Below are positions 63,803 through 64,000 of a DNA stretch of 64,000 nucleotides, piece after piece. The stretch's first letter is position 1. Each line of letters begins with the position of its first letter. The translations under genes and the position numbers were made by a program. Source of the DNA: Asterochloris sp. CNOR1 (taxonomy: Eukaryota > Chlorophyta > Trebouxiophyceae > Trebouxiales > Trebouxiaceae); NCBI GenBank assembly GCA_963969365.1, contig OZ017750.1:124001-188000 (forward strand), in the 5' to 3' direction. Below the pieces are notes generated by a model. It was not told the DNA's origin. It made no database searches and was given only the letters and a program-made list of their open reading frames with translations.

Positions 63803-64000
63803 GACAACCTAAGTTACTAGTGCAGCTTGCCTCAACAACAGGCTTTTACCATGTTGGCAATTGATGTAGCACCTGGCCATCAAGATCCTATAGAGAAAGG
63901 TAAACAGGTCTGGCTATTTTGTCTTTTATAGAGCTTCTCAGGAGCTCTGTTGGCTCCCATATGTGCCCTCAGAGGAGCCAGGCGGGCTATTGAAAAAGCC

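Noticed and set aside
1-64000. tRNA, rRNA, riboswitch or bacterial-type operon features
   Set aside because: No cloverleaf, rRNA core or ribosome-binding patterns recognised; the whole window is explained by one spliced nuclear gene.

Overview
The window is nuclear DNA of a eukaryote, most likely a chlorophyte green alga. It is intron-dense, with GC-rich exons, introns rich in CAG/CTG, and 3' splice sites that nearly always read tgcag|G. The genus cannot be told from the sequence. Essentially all 64 kb is one gene on the minus strand, a very large VPS13 (chorein-family bridge-like lipid-transfer protein). The start codon is at 63590. I reconstructed 73 coding exons down to position 111, and the gene runs off the left edge before its C-terminus. 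The exons sum to about 12.3 kb (about 4,105 residues), roughly a fifth of the locus. Exon phases match at every junction except a short stretch at 21.3-22.4 kb.

Protein layout from N to C terminus: chorein_N (exons 1-5); extended bridge-like groove with a PH-like insert (exons 6-40, PH-like part in exons 17-18); a region of four WRP/GDC-type repeats like those of plant VPS13 and DUF946/Vps62 proteins (exons 41-46); a WEP-type strand segment and beta-rich exons (47-56); a dysferlin/peroxin-like DysF module (exons 57-59); and the beginning of the SHR-BD/VAB adaptor domain (exons 60-73). The rest of VAB, the APT1/ATG2-C region and any C-terminal PH domain should lie beyond position 1.

The introns carry most of the unusual content. 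(1) Many contain tandem partial copies of their own flanking exon-intron junction (a splice site plus 20-80 bp of exon), some in frame and usable as alternative splice sites. (2) The three introns between 30.3 and 49.9 kb share the same blocks in the same order and orientation, including tandem arrays and a 37-bp-arm foldback present in all three. (3) Intron 44 holds an approximately 250-bp satellite. (4) At least ten imperfect inverted repeats could fold as hairpins in the pre-mRNA. (5) A G19-A-G17 tract at 22.46 kb sits beside exon 41, where apparent single-base frame breaks cluster. I saw no second protein-coding gene, no tRNA or rRNA, and no transposase or reverse-transcriptase ORF.

Upstream of the start codon, a TATA-like and a CCAAT-like motif lie about 195-210 bp away, a plausible core promoter.
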